NCBI GenBank assembly: GCA_965222335.1
Contig: OZ244944.1
Coordinates: 2,418,001-2,482,000 of the forward strand
Origin: G965222335 sp965222335
Lineage (GTDB): Bacteria > Pseudomonadota > Gammaproteobacteria > Pseudomonadales > Halieaceae
Length of the DNA: 64,000 bases
Direction: 5' to 3'
Within the stretch, counting starts at the first letter, position 1. Every line of letters starts with the position of its first letter. The notes beneath the pieces were generated by a model that saw only the letters and a program-made list of their open reading frames with translations, was not told where the DNA came from and did not search any database. Below are positions 8,640 through 17,770 of the stretch, one piece after another. Both the position numbers and the translations under genes were made by a program.

Positions 8640-10508
8640 TCAGGCGCCGCCAGCCAGCTGCTCGTTGATGGCACGATCTGCGGCATCAATGGCGCCATCG
8701 ACGTAGGCGTAGGCTTCCGAGTCAGAGTTGGCAATGGATATGCGCCCGATCTGCGCGCGTCCGGCAATGTGGGGTCCGTTATAGCGGCCGTAATCCGCGG
8801 GCACGCCCACACCCTCGAACTCGTAGGCATAGCCGTGGGGCCAGCGATTCAGGGTGATCGCTGCGATCTCGCGCTCGGCATCGAAGCCGTAGGGTCCCAG
8901 CATGCCGTCCAGGTGGCTGTAGATGTTGTTTTCGAAATCCTGGTAGCTCATCTGCAGCAGCTTGGCCCGGCTCGCCTTGTACTGGGTCCTGGCGGGCAGG
9001 CCGCGCACGGTGGGGGAATACCAGGCGGAGATGACCACCGGCTCGTCGGGGCTCTCGGGGTACTGGTAACCGCCCATGCTCACCGGGAAGTCCAGGCGCA
9101 GGCGCTTGAAGAACACGTCCCCGGGTGTGTACATCTGGTAGTGCCCCGCCTCGGCAAAGGCGCGCCAGTTGCGGATCGCGATGCTGCCGATGACAAAGGG
9201 AATCTTGGTGGCGTAGCGAATCGCCTCGGCCTGGGCCGCGGGCACCTCGGGACAGATGTGGGGCACGATGGCGTTGTAGCAGGCCATGACTACATGCTTG
9301 GCGCGCACCCGGTAGGCATTGCCCCGGTTGATGTAGGTCACATCGACGCCCTGTTCGCTGGCGCTGTGCCGTACCTGCACGACGGTGCTGTTCAGCCGGA
9401 TACGGATATCCGCGTCGGGCCGGTCGAGGGCGGTGTAGTCCGCGCGCGCGCTGACCAGGTCTTCCATGCCGCGCCCGGGGATGGCCGCGGGAACCAGGTC
9501 CCGTACCAGTGCGCGTGCTACCCCGGCATTCCCGTCGGGGAAGTGGTGAATGTAGGGCTCTTCCCGGGTGTGGCTTTCGTTGAAGCCAAGTCCCCAGGTG
9601 CCGGGAAACTCATAGTTCAGGGCCTCCCAGGCGGAGCCTGCTTCCCAGCCCACACCGATCATCGGGAGAAAGCTGTCGCGCAATACCTCCCGTACTGATT
9701 CCGGGGTGCCGACGTATTGGGCGAGAAAATCCAGGTAGCTGGTGTTGCGCAGCAGCTGCTCCTTGTCCGCCAGGCTGCGTCCCTTCAGGTAATCGACATC
9801 TTGCGTGAGCAGGGCCAGGAATGCGTCCTGGTCAGCGACCGGCAACGGCATCCCCCGCACGGCTGCCGTCAGTTCGCCAGATGCCAGATCCGACTCCAGT
9901 GGGTTTGCGACAATACGGTGTTGGCCGTAGGTAGGCGGGTCAAAATACATCCCCTCGCCCATGCCGCGTGAGCGGAAGTACTCCTGGTCGAAAAATTCGT
10001 AGAAGCGTTCCGTGTCGATGGCGACATCGCGCAGCAATTGTTGCGCGACCGGGGAATAGGCGGACGGGGTGTCGATCGTCTGGCTGCCGCCGTAACCGAT
10101 CAGGGTCTTGTCGTCCACCTGGAATTCGTTGCGGCGGGCATGGCCGCCGAAATCATCATGGTTGTCCAGCACCAGGATCCGGCTGGGCCCATCGCGACGG
10201 TCACGGAAGAACTTGGCCGCCGACAGTCCGGAAATACCGGCGCCTATCACCACCAGGTCGTAGGTATGTTCGGTTTGCTGTTTCGGGTCGGGGAACCGCT
10301 CACCGTGACGTGCCACCGCGTGGGCGACCTCAAAGGAACCGTCATGGCTGCCGCGCATGCCGGTCAGGGCGGGTGGGTAGTAATCGGGGCCGATCGCCGA
10401 GGCGGGCAGCAGGCCCTGGGCGACCGCCTGCAGCGGACTCAGCTGCAGCCCGGCGGCGCCCAGCGCCACGCCGCTGACAAAGTCGCGGCGAGTGAGTTTG
10501 CGTGTCAT
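8640..10508 (-). CDS. Spermidine-dehydrogenase-like Tat flavoprotein
   Basis: 622 residues. A twin-arginine signal is at the N-terminus (LTRRDFVSGVALGAAGLQL), so the protein is predicted to fold with its cofactor and be exported to the periplasm. A GMRGSHDGSFEVAHA motif near residue 50 and a dinucleotide-binding motif VVIGAGISGLSAAKFFRDR followed by LDNHDDFGGHARRNEF resemble the spermidine dehydrogenase SpdH group of flavin amine oxidases. The group is diverse and many members have no known substrate, so a polyamine or other amine is a suggestion only. It lies between the TonB receptor (60 bases upstream) and the MFS gene, consistent with periplasmic processing of an imported molecule. Confidence 0.8.
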   Translation of the reverse strand: MTRKLTRRDFVSGVALGAAGLQLSPLQAVAQGLLPASAIGPDYYPPALTGMRGSHDGSFEVAHAVARHGERFPDPKQQTEHTYDLVVIGAGISGLSAAKFFRDRRDGPSRILVLDNHDDFGGHARRNEFQVDDKTLIGYGGSQTIDTPSAYSPVAQQLLRDVAIDTERFYEFFDQEYFRSRGMGEGMYFDPPTYGQHRIVANPLESDLASGELTAAVRGMPLPVADQDAFLALLTQDVDYLKGRSLADKEQLLRNTSYLDFLAQYVGTPESVREVLRDSFLPMIGVGWEAGSAWEALNYEFPGTWGLGFNESHTREEPYIHHFPDGNAGVARALVRDLVPAAIPGRGMEDLVSARADYTALDRPDADIRIRLNSTVVQVRHSASEQGVDVTYINRGNAYRVRAKHVVMACYNAIVPHICPEVPAAQAEAIRYATKIPFVIGSIAIRNWRAFAEAGHYQMYTPGDVFFKRLRLDFPVSMGGYQYPESPDEPVVISAWYSPTVRGLPARTQYKASRAKLLQMSYQDFENNIYSHLDGMLGPYGFDAEREIAAITLNRWPHGYAYEFEGVGVPADYGRYNGPHIAGRAQIGRISIANSDSEAYAYVDGAIDAADRAINEQLAGGA

Positions 10509-10568
10509 GCGTTCACCATCAATGACGCGGGCGTCTTTGGCATAGCGGGCCCCGTCACCGGGGCCGGT

Positions 10569-13055
10569 TCAGAAGTCGTAACCCAGTCGTACCCCGGCGG
10601 TTCTCGGCCGCGCAGGACCAAAGGTATGCTGCACGAAAATGGTGGTCGAGCTGGGGTCGTCGGCATAGTTGCCGTCATACCAGACATCGTCGAACACGTT
10701 TTCCACATAGGCGCTGACATGCCAGTTGGTCTGCCGGTACCCAACGATGATATCGGTCTGGTTGAGGGCCTCGATGCGCTGGTATATCAGGCTCTCGTCG
10801 GGCCAGTCACCGCGGTAATCGTCTTCCCAGGACCAGGCGATGGTACCGAAGGCTTCACCGCCACTGTCTCCCAGGGGATAGCTCGCATTGAGCACCGCGA
10901 AGGCCGTGTACTCCGGCGCCCAGGGAATCGAGTTGCCCTCACAGACATCGGCGGAACCGGTCAGGGTTTCACCGGCGCCACAGAAGGCCTGGACATCGTT
11001 GGCCTCGGAGTCAAACCAGGAGCCGCCCAGGCGCAGGGTCAGGTATTCATTGATCGCGGTATTGACCTCGGCCTCCAGGCCCCAGCCATCCACCTCGCCG
11101 ACGTTGTCGACGATGGTGCGCGGCCCCTCACCGAAGATCGCCTGCAGGTCCTCGTACTGGTAGTAGAAGGCGGTGGTGGCGACCTGGGTCTTGCCCTCCA
11201 TGAGGGTACCCTTGTAGCCCACCTCGAAGGAGGTCACGGTTTCCGGACCAAAGTCGCCCGGCCGCGCGGTGTCAGGCGTCCCCACGCACAGGCCAAAGGG
11301 GCAGCCATTCGCGCCGGGACCCTCGATATTGAAGGACCCGAAACCGCCGGGCTTGTAGCCCGTGGCGAGGCTGCCGAATATCAGGGTGTCGTCATCCGGT
11401 CGCCAGTTGGCGACCACCCGCCAGGTCACCTCATCCCAGTCCTGAGTGTCCTCGAGGGGGCCCTCGGGAGTGGAGAAGCCGGACTGTACCTTGTAGCGCA
11501 GCAGCGAGCCCTGCGGATCCTCGAGCACTTCCTGGGAGAATTCCTTCTCATCATAGCTGTAGCGCAGGCCCAGGTTGATATCCAGGGTCTGGGTGAGTGC
11601 GTACTTCAGGTCGACATAGGTGGAGTAGCCCTCGTACTTGCCAATGATCCGATTGCGGTCGTTGATCAGGCCGTCCGGGGTGCCCGTCCAGTCACAGCTG
11701 CCGAAGTAGTAGTCGAGGTAGTAGTCGCAGTAGAAGGTATTGCCGTAGTAGCTGTCCAGATAGTTGTAGTAGTCAAACAGGTCCTGGCAGGTATTGAACC
11801 AGTAGCCCAGGCAGTAAACGTCCTCCGCCTGTTGCCCCAGGAAGGTAGTATCGATGTCCTCGGTGTAATAAGACGCACCGGCGTACCAGTCCAGGGGCCC
11901 ATCGCTGTTGGAGGTCAGGCGCAGTTCCTGTTCGAAGTAGTCGCCGCTCTGGTCCTGGCCGTAGTTGAACGTGACCGTGGGCAGGCCGTCATAATCCTCC
12001 ACGTAGGCGTAGTCGTGGTCCTTGTAGCCGGTCATGGAGGTCAGCGTGGCAAAGCCCAGGTCGTAATCCAGCAGCAGCGAGATTGAAGTGATTTCCGACT
12101 CGTCCGTGGGCTGCAGTATGTTGTCATTGTTGACCGTGCGGCCATCGGATGAAGTCTGGATGGGTACACCACCGTTGATCCGGGTCTGGGCCACGTTGAA
12201 GGCTTCGCCCTCACCGGTGGCGCGATAGACGGTGCCGAACTGGTCGCGGTCATCGTATTCCAGGATCAGGTCGGCCGTCAGCCTTTCGGTCTGGTAGCGG
12301 GCGCTCAGGCGCAGGGACTGGTTGTCATGTTCGATCAGGTCCGGGCCGCCGAAGAGGTTCTCGACGTAGCCGTCTTCCTCGGAGGAATAGCCCGCCAGGC
12401 GCACGGCGAAGGAATCCGAGATCGGCACATTGACCGCGCCTTCGAATACGCGTACGCCACGCTCGCCCACGTCAAGTTCCGCGTAGCCCTCCATGCTATC
12501 CACGCTGGCCTTGGCGGTAATGATGTTCATTGCGCCGCTCACCGAGTTGCGCCCGAACAGGAAGCCCTGGGGTCCGCGCAGCACTTCTGCGCGTTCCACA
12601 TCGTAGAGGCTGGAGACGGCGGCGCCGTTACGCCCCTGATAGAGGCCGTTCTTGTACAGGCTGACGGAGGGGTCGCCGCCATTGCCGAAGTCGATGGTGC
12701 GGATACCGCGAACACTGACAAAGTCGAGAAAGCTGTCCTTACTGTTGCCGCTGATCCCGGGAGTGTAGGTAATCAGGTCCTTGATGTCATTGAGGTTGAC
12801 CGCGCGAATGTCCGTGCCGGACATGGCAGTGATGGCAATGGGAACATCCATTACCGACTCGGCGCGTTTGGTGGCGGTGACGATGACCTCTTCCAGCATC
12901 TGCGCCTTTGGCGCCTGGGAGGACAGGCCCGTCACCAGGGCCAGGGAGACTGCCTGCGCCAAACTAGTGCGGTTCAGTGCACTTCGGGAAGGCATCTGAG
13001 CGGGGGCGGGGTTTACATTCCACTGAGCTTGGGTAACCGGCTTCTTGGATTTCAT
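10569..13055 (-). CDS. TonB-dependent outer-membrane receptor
   Basis: 828 residues. After a signal region (ALNRTSLAQAVSLALVTGL) the mature part begins LEEVIVTATKRAESVMDVPI, a TonB-box-like and plug-domain start, followed by the plug (LKDLITYTPGIS-type segment, VLRGPQGFLFGRNSVSGAMN) and a long beta-barrel ending in a C-terminal Phe (RLGYDF). It would take up a ligand across the outer membrane using TonB energy. Start 13055 is chosen because GGAGGG lies four bases upstream; an earlier in-frame ATG at 13187 gives a non-signal-like extension. An unusual Tyr/Cys-rich insertion occupies residues 415-454. The gene lies between the sulfotransferase and flavoprotein genes on the same strand. Confidence 0.92.
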   Translation of the reverse strand: MKSKKPVTQAQWNVNPAPAQMPSRSALNRTSLAQAVSLALVTGLSSQAPKAQMLEEVIVTATKRAESVMDVPIAITAMSGTDIRAVNLNDIKDLITYTPGISGNSKDSFLDFVSVRGIRTIDFGNGGDPSVSLYKNGLYQGRNGAAVSSLYDVERAEVLRGPQGFLFGRNSVSGAMNIITAKASVDSMEGYAELDVGERGVRVFEGAVNVPISDSFAVRLAGYSSEEDGYVENLFGGPDLIEHDNQSLRLSARYQTERLTADLILEYDDRDQFGTVYRATGEGEAFNVAQTRINGGVPIQTSSDGRTVNNDNILQPTDESEITSISLLLDYDLGFATLTSMTGYKDHDYAYVEDYDGLPTVTFNYGQDQSGDYFEQELRLTSNSDGPLDWYAGASYYTEDIDTTFLGQQAEDVYCLGYWFNTCQDLFDYYNYLDSYYGNTFYCDYYLDYYFGSCDWTGTPDGLINDRNRIIGKYEGYSTYVDLKYALTQTLDINLGLRYSYDEKEFSQEVLEDPQGSLLRYKVQSGFSTPEGPLEDTQDWDEVTWRVVANWRPDDDTLIFGSLATGYKPGGFGSFNIEGPGANGCPFGLCVGTPDTARPGDFGPETVTSFEVGYKGTLMEGKTQVATTAFYYQYEDLQAIFGEGPRTIVDNVGEVDGWGLEAEVNTAINEYLTLRLGGSWFDSEANDVQAFCGAGETLTGSADVCEGNSIPWAPEYTAFAVLNASYPLGDSGGEAFGTIAWSWEDDYRGDWPDESLIYQRIEALNQTDIIVGYRQTNWHVSAYVENVFDDVWYDGNYADDPSSTTIFVQHTFGPARPRTAGVRLGYDF

Positions 13056-13256
13056 GTGCCCTCCAACGGGACCGTTATTAGTGTTCAGGATACACCACTC
13101 GCAGGCTAAGGCTACGCCTGTCAGTCGGGTTCGACAATGCCGCCTATAGGCTCGGAAATACGCTGCGACGTGCTGCAGGCTGCGCAAACTGCCTGCTTCC
13201 AGTCCGGGTGCGCGGCGCCAGAAGGGTAGAGATGCAATTCCCGGGCCAGCGTACCC

Positions 13257-14861
13257 TCAGCCTGCGGCATCCAGGGGCACGCCCTGTGCCAGCAGGGTCT
13301 GCTGCATCACTTCGAGCTGTGCCTCGTAGCGACGCCAGCGGTCGATGGAGCGGGTGTGGGCGGGCTGGCGCACCTGCACCACGCTGGCAGTGGTGACCGC
13401 CGCCGCCTGCTTGTGAAATTCCAGGCAGGCGTCTTCCCAGGGTAGTTCGAGGAAGTCGATCAGCGCCCGTGCGTTGGGCTCCAGGTCGCTGGCGGTTTTC
13501 TCGTAGGAGATGTCCAGGAAGCGGTCGCCGAAACGTTCCCGCCAGGTGTCCATGAGCTGATAGTAGCGGGCATGGTGGCGTGCCATCTCCGCCTGGTCGT
13601 AGGAATGCTGGTAGGCATCAGCGAACAGCTGCTTGAAGCTGGCAAAGCAGGCGTCCATGGGACCCCGCCGCAGGTGCACGATCTTGGCGTTGGGCAGCGC
13701 CTTGAGGATCAGCGGTATATACAGGTAGTTCGGCGGCAGTTTGTCGACGAAGCGCGGCAGATCGCCGCGCAGCTTTTTCGTGGTCTGCAGGTAGGCCTTG
13801 CCCAGTTGCTCGGGATTAACCCCCGCCGCCAGCTGTGCGAGTCTGGCCGAGTGGTTCTTCGGCTCGCGGTAGTCTGCGAGACGGCGAACACAGTGGCCGA
13901 ACTGCTTCAGCTCCCCTGCGGAAAAGACGCTGGAGTGGCTGGTGATAATGCGCTCGACCAGGGTGGTGCCGCTGCGGGGCTGGCCCACCACAAAGATGGG
14001 GGCGGGGCTGTCGTGTCCGCCTTCTCCCGCGGCCATCCACTCCGGCGTGAAGGTCTCGGCGAAGGCCTCGAACATCTCGATCTCCGCGGCTTCATCGTAG
14101 TCCAGGGTACTGCGCCGTGCCTTTGCCCCGGTGGCGAAGGCGGTGAAGGCATTGTCCCAGTCCTCCAGGTCCTCGAGTTCCTTGCCCAGGCCGTAGCCGA
14201 GGAAGGCGAGGGCGCGGGGGTTGCGCTGGGCCTGCTGCATCAGGTTTTCCAGGACCTCGATGTGGGTCCGGTCGGTTGCCTTGCGCAGTCCGGAGAGCAG
14301 CCAGTGGGCGTGGGGGTGGTTGGGGCGCAGCTGCAGGGCATGGTTGAGCAGTTCCTCGGCCTCGTCCATCCGGTCCAGGAACATATGGTTGTTGGCCTGG
14401 TTGACCAGGAACTGGATGCTGTCCGGTTGCTTGTCCAGGGCCTGGCCGATCCAGCGCGACGCTTCTTCCTGCTCGCCCAGCAAGCCGTAAACGGTGCCGA
14501 TCAGGTCCAGCACCAGCGGATTGCCGTCGTGGTGCTCAACCGCCTTGGCCAGGGCACCGTCTGCCCGCGCCGGCTGGCCCACCTGCATAAACAGGCGTGC
14601 CAGGTTGGCCCAGGCGGCGCCGTGATCGGGCTGCAGCTTGGTCACCGAGCCGAAGGCGCTGACCGCGTTCCAGGTCTGCTTCAATTCCAGGGCCACCAGG
14701 CCTACCAGGAAGTGACCCTCCACCAGGTCCGGCTTGGCCTGCAGCAGGCGCTTGCAGCAGGCGGCCGCCTCGTTGACCCGCCCGGCGGCCAGGTGGGCGA
14801 AGCCCTCACGCAGGGTGTTCTGCATCCACGGTTGCGGTCCTGTGTGCGTCTTGCTCGCCAT
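13257..14861 (-). CDS. TPR-repeat sulfotransferase family protein
   Basis: 534 residues. The N-terminal half (about 1-230) is built of tetratricopeptide repeats with repeated A..N..A/G..L patterns. The C-terminal half is a sulfotransferase domain starting with the PAPS-binding P-loop GQPRSGTTLVERI (about residues 291-303) and a 3'-phosphate-binding region LRRGPMDACFASFKQLF. Such TPR-sulfotransferases are repeatedly found next to TonB receptors in marine Proteobacteria, but their acceptor is unknown. The ATG at 14861 has AGGA upstream. It is the first gene of the minus-strand operon; the 201-base gap to the receptor gene could contain a second promoter. Confidence 0.85.
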   Translation of the reverse strand: MASKTHTGPQPWMQNTLREGFAHLAAGRVNEAAACCKRLLQAKPDLVEGHFLVGLVALELKQTWNAVSAFGSVTKLQPDHGAAWANLARLFMQVGQPARADGALAKAVEHHDGNPLVLDLIGTVYGLLGEQEEASRWIGQALDKQPDSIQFLVNQANNHMFLDRMDEAEELLNHALQLRPNHPHAHWLLSGLRKATDRTHIEVLENLMQQAQRNPRALAFLGYGLGKELEDLEDWDNAFTAFATGAKARRSTLDYDEAAEIEMFEAFAETFTPEWMAAGEGGHDSPAPIFVVGQPRSGTTLVERIITSHSSVFSAGELKQFGHCVRRLADYREPKNHSARLAQLAAGVNPEQLGKAYLQTTKKLRGDLPRFVDKLPPNYLYIPLILKALPNAKIVHLRRGPMDACFASFKQLFADAYQHSYDQAEMARHHARYYQLMDTWRERFGDRFLDISYEKTASDLEPNARALIDFLELPWEDACLEFHKQAAAVTTASVVQVRQPAHTRSIDRWRRYEAQLEVMQQTLLAQGVPLDAAG

Positions 14862-14945
14862 TGTCGTCCTGGTATCCCGGGTCAGTGGTGGGCCCTGGGC
14901 CCGATTATAAAATAGATTGCCGGCGCGTTGCGCCGGTGCGGGTAT

Positions 14946-15545
14946 TCAGGGCGCCGTGTCGGGAGGGAAGTCCGCCAGCAGCTCCCGGGATATTTCCGCG
15001 GCGATGCGGTTCTTGTCCTGTTGCGAGAGAGAATTTTTCAGGCGTCCCTCGGCAATGCCGCGCCAGACAATCTTGTTGTCGCGGGTGTCAATGATATCCA
15101 GCACCACGGTGCCCTCTTTGTAGGTCCTGACGCTGGGCCCGGAGCTGTAGCCGATGCTCACAGCAGAGCCATATGTGCCAACCCCGGCGGCACCGTGCAT
15201 GCCGGAGGGGTAGCCGCTGAAGCTGTCGATCTGCATCCGGTCTTCCTTGGAAATGTGGTAATTGACCCAGAAGTCGGCCTCCCGGGAGGCGCTTTCCAGC
15301 AGGTTCTTGCGTCGCAGTTCCCGGTCGACGTAGGTGCGCACCCGCTTGTCGGAGCTGTTGTACTGACGGTAGTCCGCCTCTGTTGAAGGGTGCAGGTCGT
15401 CGTACCAGCGGTAGGTCCTGAATTCCGAGAAGTCGATGCGCTCGTTGTGGTCGATCACGTAGGAGGGCTGGCTGCTGCACGCGCCAAGGCACAGTGCGAC
15501 CAGAAGAAGGAGTGGGTAGCGGCCAGCTTGATAAATTTTTTGCAT
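14946..15545 (-). CDS. DUF4136 domain lipoprotein
   Basis: 199 residues. The N-terminus is a lipoprotein signal with lipobox LGAC at about residues 20-23, so the mature protein starts at the lipidated Cys. The body matches DUF4136: FRTYRWYDD near residue 43, ADFWVNYHISKED near 88, and GTVVLDIIDTRDNKIVWRGIAEGRL near 145. DUF4136 proteins are outer-membrane or periplasmic lipoproteins of unknown function. It stands alone between the sulfotransferase operon and the next plus-strand gene. Start has weak upstream complementarity but is the only ATG giving a complete signal sequence. Confidence 0.85.
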   Translation of the reverse strand: MQKIYQAGRYPLLLLVALCLGACSSQPSYVIDHNERIDFSEFRTYRWYDDLHPSTEADYRQYNSSDKRVRTYVDRELRRKNLLESASREADFWVNYHISKEDRMQIDSFSGYPSGMHGAAGVGTYGSAVSIGYSSGPSVRTYKEGTVVLDIIDTRDNKIVWRGIAEGRLKNSLSQQDKNRIAAEISRELLADFPPDTAP

Positions 15546-15747
15546 CAGGACTTCACCAGTGTTGATTGGCAGGAATTACGGGTTGCGCGAGATTCCCACG
15601 ATACCATCCGCGATCGCCCGGGGCGCGCAATTTTTGCGCGTACAGGCGCTGCCGCGACGCGGCGGGGGATCGTTGCTAGTATCAGGTCGGTAATCAGAGC
15701 CGCGGCGCACGAGCCGTGAATGGAAAAAAACCGGGGAGTTCGTGTCC

Positions 15748-16566
15748 ATGAAATGGTTGTTCAGGCTGGTGCTCGCGTTGGTCGTGCTGGTGGTTGCCCT
15801 GCTGGTGTTGATGAATGTCTGGGGCGCGCTGACCCTGGGTAAACTTGATCCCGACCCCGATGCCTACCGCGACAGCAGCGCCAACCGTGTGGTGATGGTG
15901 TTCGGTGCCACGGGCTCTGCCGGCGATGGTCTGCTGAAGGCGGCGATGGCGGACCCGGAGGTGGAGACCATCTACGCCGTGACGCGCAGCCTGTCGCCGC
16001 GTCTGGAAGCGGGCGCGGCATCCGGACGCGTGCAGGTCATCATGCATGAGGATTTCACTGACTACGCGGACCTTGCGGCAACGCTGCAGGAGGTCAATAC
16101 CGTGATGTGGGCCCTGGGTGCATCTTCTATAGGAATGGACGCCGATACCTACCGCCGGATTCACGTGGACTTCCCCACAGCCTTCGTGCGCAGCTGGCTG
16201 GCGGCACGTACGCAGGACCCCATGGCCTTTCACTATGTTACCGGCATGGGTACGGGAGAGGAGGAGAGCGCCCGCTGGGCCCAGGACAAGGGTCGGGCCG
16301 AGCGCGAGGTGGCGGAGATGGCGGCGGGGACCGGCCTGCGCACCTTCGGCCATCGCTCAGCCTGGATTCGGCCCACGCGGGAGAATGCCAACTGGGGCAT
16401 GCTCGCCGGTGAATGGCTGTTAAAACCGGGGCACCTGGTGATCCGCGGCATCGACCTCGGCCGCGCGATGCTGGAGATCAGCGCCCGCACCGGGGAGCTG
16501 CCCAATGGCACCCTGATCGACAACCGCGATGCGATCGAATACGCGCGCCTGTATCGCGACCGCTGA
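15748..16566 (+). CDS. Membrane-anchored NAD(P)-binding (atypical SDR) protein
   Basis: About 272 residues. A single N-terminal membrane helix (LFRLVLALVVLVVALLVLM) is followed by a Rossmann fold beginning VVMVFGATGSAGDGLLKAAM, the glycine-rich pattern of atypical short-chain dehydrogenases. Later residues (GALGASSIGMDADTYRRIH-like segment and FHYVTGMGTGEEESARW) resemble extended SDR and NmrA-type proteins, but a clear YxxxK catalytic pair is not obvious. The ATG at 15748 has GGGGAG nine bases upstream and is preferred to the GTG at 15742. Substrate and role are unknown; it may be a sensor or an NAD(P)H-dependent reductase attached to the inner membrane. Confidence 0.7.
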   Translation: MKWLFRLVLALVVLVVALLVLMNVWGALTLGKLDPDPDAYRDSSANRVVMVFGATGSAGDGLLKAAMADPEVETIYAVTRSLSPRLEAGAASGRVQVIMHEDFTDYADLAATLQEVNTVMWALGASSIGMDADTYRRIHVDFPTAFVRSWLAARTQDPMAFHYVTGMGTGEEESARWAQDKGRAEREVAEMAAGTGLRTFGHRSAWIRPTRENANWGMLAGEWLLKPGHLVIRGIDLGRAMLEISARTGELPNGTLIDNRDAIEYARLYRDR

Positions 16567-16640
16567 GGGGCTGCTTATCCAGCGCTGCATGCTTCTTATG
16601 CGCCGCTGAAGGCTGTTTACCCAGCGCTGATGGCTCTACC

Positions 16641-17561
16641 TCAGTCGCCGGCGGGCTCCATCAGGCGCCCCATGGCCACGTCGCTCTTGAGGGTGGTGCG
16701 GTGCACCAGGCGGGAGGCGTCCGGTGGGTTGCCGAAGGCCCGGTGCATGCTGCGCAGGTTGTCCCACAGGACCATGTCGTTCGGCTGCCACTTGTGCACG
16801 TAGCTGAAGCGAGGGTCGGTCGTGTGCGCAACCAGGTTTTCCAGTAAGGCGTCTCCTTCCGCCGCCGGCACGCCGAGCAGCTCCCGCAGGTGCAGGGGGC
16901 TGACGCATAGCGCCTTGCGGCCGCTGACCGGGTGGCGCCAGACCAGGGGGTGCACGGTGTCGGGAAAGTCAGGATAGAAAGCCTTCTCCTTCGCCAGGTT
17001 GGTTTCGTCGTGGCGCTCCACATCGGGACGCCCGAAGCGCATCTCCCGCGGGTCGGCAATAAAGCTGAAACGCGCCTCCAGGTGCTCGATGTGCTCCTGG
17101 GTGGCGCCCGGCAGTGCATCGTAGGCCGCCGCGGTATCGATCCAGCCGGTCTCGCCCCCGGCGTAGGGCATCTCCAGCATTCGCAGCAGGGCGCCGCGGT
17201 TGGGGGTCGTGGTGTACACCAGGTCCGTGTGCCAGGGGATGCGCCCCACGGTGGCGACACCGTCGTAGTGGTAGATCGGCGCGGTTTCGTCACTCTTGCG
17301 ATTGGATAGCCAGATCAGCTCGGGGTAGCCCTCCACCCGGATGTTCTCGATCGGGTGCACCTCCAGTTCGCCAAAGGCCCGGCTCAGGGCCAGTTGCTTC
17401 TCCGGACTGTCACCGATTCCCCGGAACAGGAGGATGCCCGCTTCCAGCCAGGCTGCGGTCATCGCCTCGCGATCCGCCGTGCTGATATCCCGCGTCAGAT
17501 CGAGACCTTTCACCTCGGCCCCGATGCCACCTTCCAGCGCTGTAATTTCCACTTGCTGCAT
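16641..17561 (-). CDS. TauD/TfdA family Fe(II)/2-oxoglutarate dioxygenase
   Basis: About 306 residues. Iron-binding residues fit the family: WHTD (first His and Asp of the HxD motif, near residue 125) and a distal His in RLVHRTTLK near residue 290, with the 2-oxoglutarate-binding Arg just after. The N-terminal GGIGAEVKGLDLTRDIS is also typical of TauD-like enzymes, which hydroxylate sulfonates, aryloxyalkanoates or other small acids. Start 17561 has GGAG eight bases upstream; ATG 17567, two codons earlier, is also possible. The neighbours do not indicate a substrate, and sulfonate use is not shown. Confidence 0.85.
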   Translation of the reverse strand: MQQVEITALEGGIGAEVKGLDLTRDISTADREAMTAAWLEAGILLFRGIGDSPEKQLALSRAFGELEVHPIENIRVEGYPELIWLSNRKSDETAPIYHYDGVATVGRIPWHTDLVYTTTPNRGALLRMLEMPYAGGETGWIDTAAAYDALPGATQEHIEHLEARFSFIADPREMRFGRPDVERHDETNLAKEKAFYPDFPDTVHPLVWRHPVSGRKALCVSPLHLRELLGVPAAEGDALLENLVAHTTDPRFSYVHKWQPNDMVLWDNLRSMHRAFGNPPDASRLVHRTTLKSDVAMGRLMEPAGD

Positions 17562-17731
17562 CGCCATGACTCCACTTGCGTAAACAACGTGCGTACACGC
17601 TGATGTTAGGCCCTTGGCGAGACGGGTACCAGCGTGGGCGGGTATACCTGTTTGTGCCATCTGGCTCCGAGCGTTGCGCGAGCGAGCGTGCGTTTTCTGG
17701 GTTATTCTAATGCGCAGGTTACTGCAAGAAT

Positions 17732-17770
17732 AAGGAGTGTCGCATGGCGCGCGCAGGGGTGCCGGGTTGA
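17732..17770 (+). promoter_or_regulatory. Mini-ORF leader coupled to phzF-like start
   Basis: AAGGAG (17732-17737) is followed six bases later by ATG 17744, which opens an eight-codon frame (MARAGVPG) ending in TGA 17768-17770. That stop overlaps the TTG at 17767 that best starts the PhzF-like protein. The good ribosome-binding site therefore serves the mini-ORF, and translation of the main gene could depend on termination and re-initiation at TTGA. A frameshift between the two frames is the alternative explanation. Confidence 0.4.

Noticed and set aside
10038..12086. Long plus-strand open frame across the SpdH-like and TonB receptor genes
   Set aside because: It lies antisense to two well-supported genes and its translation is Val/Gly/Ala-rich with no domain, as expected from complementary GC-rich codons.
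17737..17766. GTG 17737 as the PhzF start
   Set aside because: It overlaps the AAGGAG site itself and adds ten residues not typical of PhzF proteins.
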